This document shows, one piece after another, positions 6,901 to 8,054 of a stretch of DNA of 8,054 nucleotides. Origin of the DNA: Thermoleophilaceae bacterium (GTDB lineage: Bacteria; Actinomycetota; Thermoleophilia; Solirubrobacterales; Thermoleophilaceae); the NCBI GenBank assembly GCA_013813135.1, contig JACCSF010000143.1, positions 1 through 8,054 on the forward strand, in the 5' to 3' direction. A program made the position numbers and the translations under genes. The notes beneath the pieces were generated by a model. It saw nothing but the letters and a program-made list of their open reading frames with translations. It ran no database searches and had not been told where the DNA came from. The stretch's first letter is position 1. Each line of letters starts with the position of its first letter.

Positions 6901-7455
6901 GTGCTGTTCCACCGCGCGCACGAGCTGGCCGAGCAGGTGGGCTGGTCGGAGCTCGCCTTCCAGGCGCTTTTCGGCCTTGCCACGGCGCTGCGCGACAGCG
7001 GGGACCTGCCCGGAGCGCAGGCGGCGCTCGACCGGGCGCTTGACGTGTGCGAGCGGGCCGGGCTGATCGCCCAGTCGATCCAGGCGACCGCGGCGCGCGC
7101 GGTGATCCTGATGCTGGCTCATCGCCGCGAGGCGGCGGTCGAGGCGGCGCGGGAGGCATCCGAGCTGGCCGAGCGGCTCCACTACCCGATCGGCCGCGCC
7201 GCCGCGCTCGAGGCGCAGGGCATCTGCGCCGAGGCCCCGGAGGCCGGCGCGAAGCTGCTGGCCGAGGCGGCCGACGCCTGGAGCGACCTCGACCGCCCGC
7301 TCGAGGCTGCGCGCGCCCGGCTGCTGGCGGGCCAAGTGCTGGTCGCGGCCGGCGCTGAGCGAGGGCGGACGGTGCTCGTGGACGCCGCCGACGAGATCGA
7401 GGGCCTCGGCGTGCATCACCTCTCCGAGCGAGCCCGGACGCTGGCCGCCAGCTGA
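3904..7455 (+). CDS. Double zinc ribbon - class III (IIIb-type) adenylate cyclase - STAND/AAA ATPase - TPR protein
   Basis: 1183 residues, soluble. Two identical zinc ribbons come first: C3/C6/C17/C20 and C28/C31/C42/C45. The cyclase domain (about 66-245) is complete: metal-binding Asp76 (FADLSGYT) and Asp120 (KYIGDNVMA), purine-reading Lys116, Thr184 (AYTVVGD) where IIIa enzymes have Asp (a IIIb trait), and transition-state Asn191 and Arg195 (VNVAARL). It should make cAMP as a homodimer. The ATPase follows: PLVGRTHEL (260-268), Walker A GEAGVGKT (291-298), Walker B LVLAFED (426-432) with HWADD, and GGNPLFAEE (515-523). A TPR-like array with 40-residue spacing fills about 700-1110. The order resembles mammalian soluble adenylyl cyclase, with one cyclase domain instead of two, and no DNA-binding domain is seen. 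The ATG at 3904 (MSCAACG) is preferred to 3877 because it starts at the zinc ribbon and follows a -10-like hexamer. The activating signal is unknown; bicarbonate is possible by analogy with IIIb enzymes. Confidence 0.93.
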   Translation: MSCAACGTENPAGARFCMGCGAQLEHRCPSCGTPAPREARFCMNCGAALGAAAGGPRPGPERLPEERRQVTVLFADLSGYTAVAERMDPEAVKALVDRVLMRLGEEVTRYGGTVDKYIGDNVMAIFGAPVAHEDDEERAVRAGLGMQAAMGDVNADGPDDVHFELRVGVNTGEVLAGAVGQAYTVVGDTVNVAARLQSAARPGSVTVGERTMRASGGAVHYEQLEPLELKGKSEPVPAWEAVAVRARQAVGRAAPAREAPLVGRTHELSTLETIFERVELERAPHLVTLVGEAGVGKTRVLRELERQLCTRAVTPTFRTGRCLPYGSGIVFWALGEVLRDECGIVDSDSAEEAWVKLRDYALDLFGGKGTAVGEEAERKTALIARLIGLEVPAELVPVGEDPERLRESFFAALRAGIESMAGRRPLVLAFEDIHWADDGMLDAIEHLAQWVRAPLLLVCLARDELLDRRPSWGGGRGSATQLVLEPLTTVETESLVAALLPEGEAVPPAVVERSGGNPLFAEEMARRIADGGMEATELPETIQAVLAARLDALEPFERRLVQQAAVVGRTFWEGSLAPLAGSDPRQLERALLSLQEKDILAPGAESQLTGERELAFKHVLIRDVAYGMLPKVVRARKHFEVGAFLEERAGDRTDEVVSLLGEHYGRAATLGREGGLPMDELDRMQRRAMQFLEQAGDAGALLFANREAAEHYRHARQSCPQDGRPDGVRIGEKLGDVSLRLGRVDEAIAVWLECLDWHRIEEDLERVADLHRKIGAALSHKGERKAAIEHYQKGINLLKDGPPRLELVRLYEEAAWLYLHTGDNMLAIYASEKALRLAERLGETRAASRAHGIFGRVFGRIGDTEKARQNLERAVELARTPRADLRPGAPREDQSETILALSALGRHLEVSEAEVGAARVAYEEALALAEKMGSLPAQVELHASLAQLAVYGADWEQVERSTEASAELAEREGLVGKLCLPIALRGVLRWREGNLEESTVLFHRAHELAEQVGWSELAFQALFGLATALRDSGDLPGAQAALDRALDVCERAGLIAQSIQATAARAVILMLAHRREAAVEAAREASELAERLHYPIGRAAALEAQGICAEAPEAGAKLLAEAADAWSDLDRPLEAARARLLAGQVLVAAGAERGRTVLVDAADEIEGLGVHHLSERARTLAAS
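6001..7200 (+). repeat. TPR-like array with exact 120-nt (40-residue) register
   Basis: Within the cyclase protein, equivalent helix-B positions (the Leu of LAE-type motifs) start at nucleotides 6052, 6172, 6292, 6412 and 6532, then 6685, 6805, 6925, 7045 and 7165. Within each block of five the step is exactly 120 nt; between blocks it is 153 nt, an 11-residue insertion rich in Pro, Arg and Gly. Typical unit ends are ALRLAERLG, ALALAEKMG, ASAELAEREG, AHELAEQVG and ASELAERLH. Canonical TPRs are 34 residues; 40-42 is typical of MalT-like and kinesin-light-chain-like arrays. The array probably binds a partner protein or controls the ATPase. Confidence 0.75.
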
Positions 7456-7463
7456 GCGCTCGC

Positions 7464-8051
7464 CTAGGGCGCCTTGTCGGCGCCGGCGATCACGATCACC
7501 GTCGCATCCCCCGCCAACGCCTGGCTGGACGGGTTGACCGGCTCCCGCTGGTCGATGCCGAGACGGCGGCTCACGGCCCTCGCCTCGGCCTGGTGGCCGG
7601 GCGCGTACTGGACGACCGACTCGGCGAGCTGCTGGTCGGAGAAGTTGGTGATGGTGCCCACCTTGAAGCCGGCCGCGCCGACCTCGTCGCTGAGCGTCGC
7701 GGCCAGGCCGGGGACGGTGGTGCCGTTCAGCACGGCCACGGTCACGCTCGCGGGCTTGATGGCGCCGCCCTGCTCGCGCTTGGGCTGGCCCGAGCCCTCT
7801 TTGGCGTTGTCGTTGCCCGGCGCGCCCTGACGGTCGCTGCCGCCGCTGTCGTCGCCGGTCAGCTGCGTGACGCCGTAGGCCGCCGCGCCGCCGAGGGCGA
7901 GCAGCCCCACGAGCATGATCGCGACGTAGCGGGGGCCGAGCCGCCTGTACCAGGCCTCGTCGCGCCGGGGCGGCAGGATCGCGGTCTGTTGAGGCGCCTG
8001 CCGTGAGGGGGCTCCAGGCCGGCCGCTGAAGCGCCCCCCGCCCGAGGGCAC
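7464..8051 (-). CDS. Single-pass membrane protein with extracytoplasmic LytR_C domain (5' end may lie beyond the window)
   Basis: 195 residues from a GTG at 8051, but the frame stays open to the window edge at 8054, so the true start may be further right. Residues 1-40 form a Pro/Gly/Gln/Arg-rich, probably cytoplasmic tail ending in WYRRLGPR. Residues 43-61 are one transmembrane helix. A Gly/Asp/Asn/Gln-rich linker (65-100) follows, then a LytR_C domain (102-189): VTVAVLNGTTVPGLAATLSD, GFKVGTITNFSD (128-139), VVQYAPGHQAEARAVSRRLG (146-165) and a final ATVIVIAG strand. LytR_C usually follows an LCP (LytR-CpsA-Psr) catalytic domain in wall-polymer ligases. No LCP domain is present, so this is more likely a wall-associated accessory protein than an enzyme. 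It converges on the cyclase gene, with stops 8 bp apart. Confidence 0.85.
   Translation of the reverse strand: MPSGGGRFSGRPGAPSRQAPQQTAILPPRRDEAWYRRLGPRYVAIMLVGLLALGGAAAYGVTQLTGDDSGGSDRQGAPGNDNAKEGSGQPKREQGGAIKPASVTVAVLNGTTVPGLAATLSDEVGAAGFKVGTITNFSDQQLAESVVQYAPGHQAEARAVSRRLGIDQREPVNPSSQALAGDATVIVIAGADKAP
7468..7484. terminator. Weak hairpin at the convergent gene ends
   Basis: GGCGCC (7468-7473) and GGCGCC (7479-7484) can pair into a 6-bp stem with a 5-nt loop, just past the cyclase stop and inside the last codons of the LytR_C gene. There is no U-tract, and each arm is itself palindromic. It is the only hairpin seen near these two convergent ends, so it may end the cyclase transcript, but support is weak. 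Confidence 0.2.
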
Positions 8052-8054
8052 GCC

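Noticed and set aside
3918..7043. 1041-codon plus-strand frame overlapping the cyclase gene
   Set aside because: Arg/Gly/Ala-rich +1 shadow frame without motifs.
5836..7419. 527-codon open frame antisense to the TPR region
   Set aside because: A shadow of the regular Ala/Glu/Leu-coding repeat; no recognisable family.
1..8054. CRISPR arrays, tRNA/rRNA genes, insertion sequences, phage or defence modules
   Set aside because: No spaced direct repeats, RNA gene signatures, transposase motifs or terminal inverted repeats were seen. The only periodic DNA is the protein-coding TPR-like array.

Overview
The window looks like ordinary chromosomal DNA from a very GC-rich actinobacterium. Strong G/C preference at third codon positions, GTG starts, weak or absent Shine-Dalgarno sequences and the protein families (zinc-ribbon cyclase/ATPase/TPR protein, stand-alone LytR_C protein, FlgD-Ig/DMFase-like protein) would suit a Thermoleophilia/Solirubrobacterales-type lineage. 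That placement is inferred from style and was not tested. No RNA genes, insertion sequences, phage genes or CRISPR arrays are visible.

Layout. Positions 1-149 are non-coding and carry a perfect 15-bp terminator-like hairpin. On the minus strand, 150-1967 encodes a membrane-anchored, probably extracytoplasmic protein with FlgD-type Ig domains and a C-terminal domain resembling the N,N-dimethylformamidase large subunit, apparently without the catalytic motif. A 36-bp divergent spacer separates it from a plus-strand pair: a GT4-type glycosyltransferase (2004-3077) and a formyltransferase (3074-3841) that overlap by 4 bases (GTGA). The pair suggests assembly of a glycan carrying a formylated amino sugar.

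After 62 bp comes the largest gene (3904-7455), a 1183-residue signalling protein. It has a double zinc ribbon, a complete class III nucleotide cyclase domain of the IIIb type, a STAND/AAA-like ATPase, and a TPR-like array whose repeats are spaced exactly 40 residues apart. Its promoter region holds a CRP-like palindrome (GTGA-N6-TCAC), a second dyad, and a -10-like hexamer placed so that transcription could begin at the start codon. This suggests that cAMP made by the enzyme feeds back on its own gene through a CRP-family regulator.

The last gene (7464 to the right edge, minus strand) encodes a single-pass membrane protein with an external LytR_C domain. Its stop lies 8 bp from the cyclase stop. 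Overall the window combines envelope/glycan functions with a cAMP signalling protein. The least expected features are the regulatory architecture at 3854-3903, the neighbourhood of a formyltransferase with a formamidase-like fold, and the precise 120-nt repeat register in the cyclase gene.
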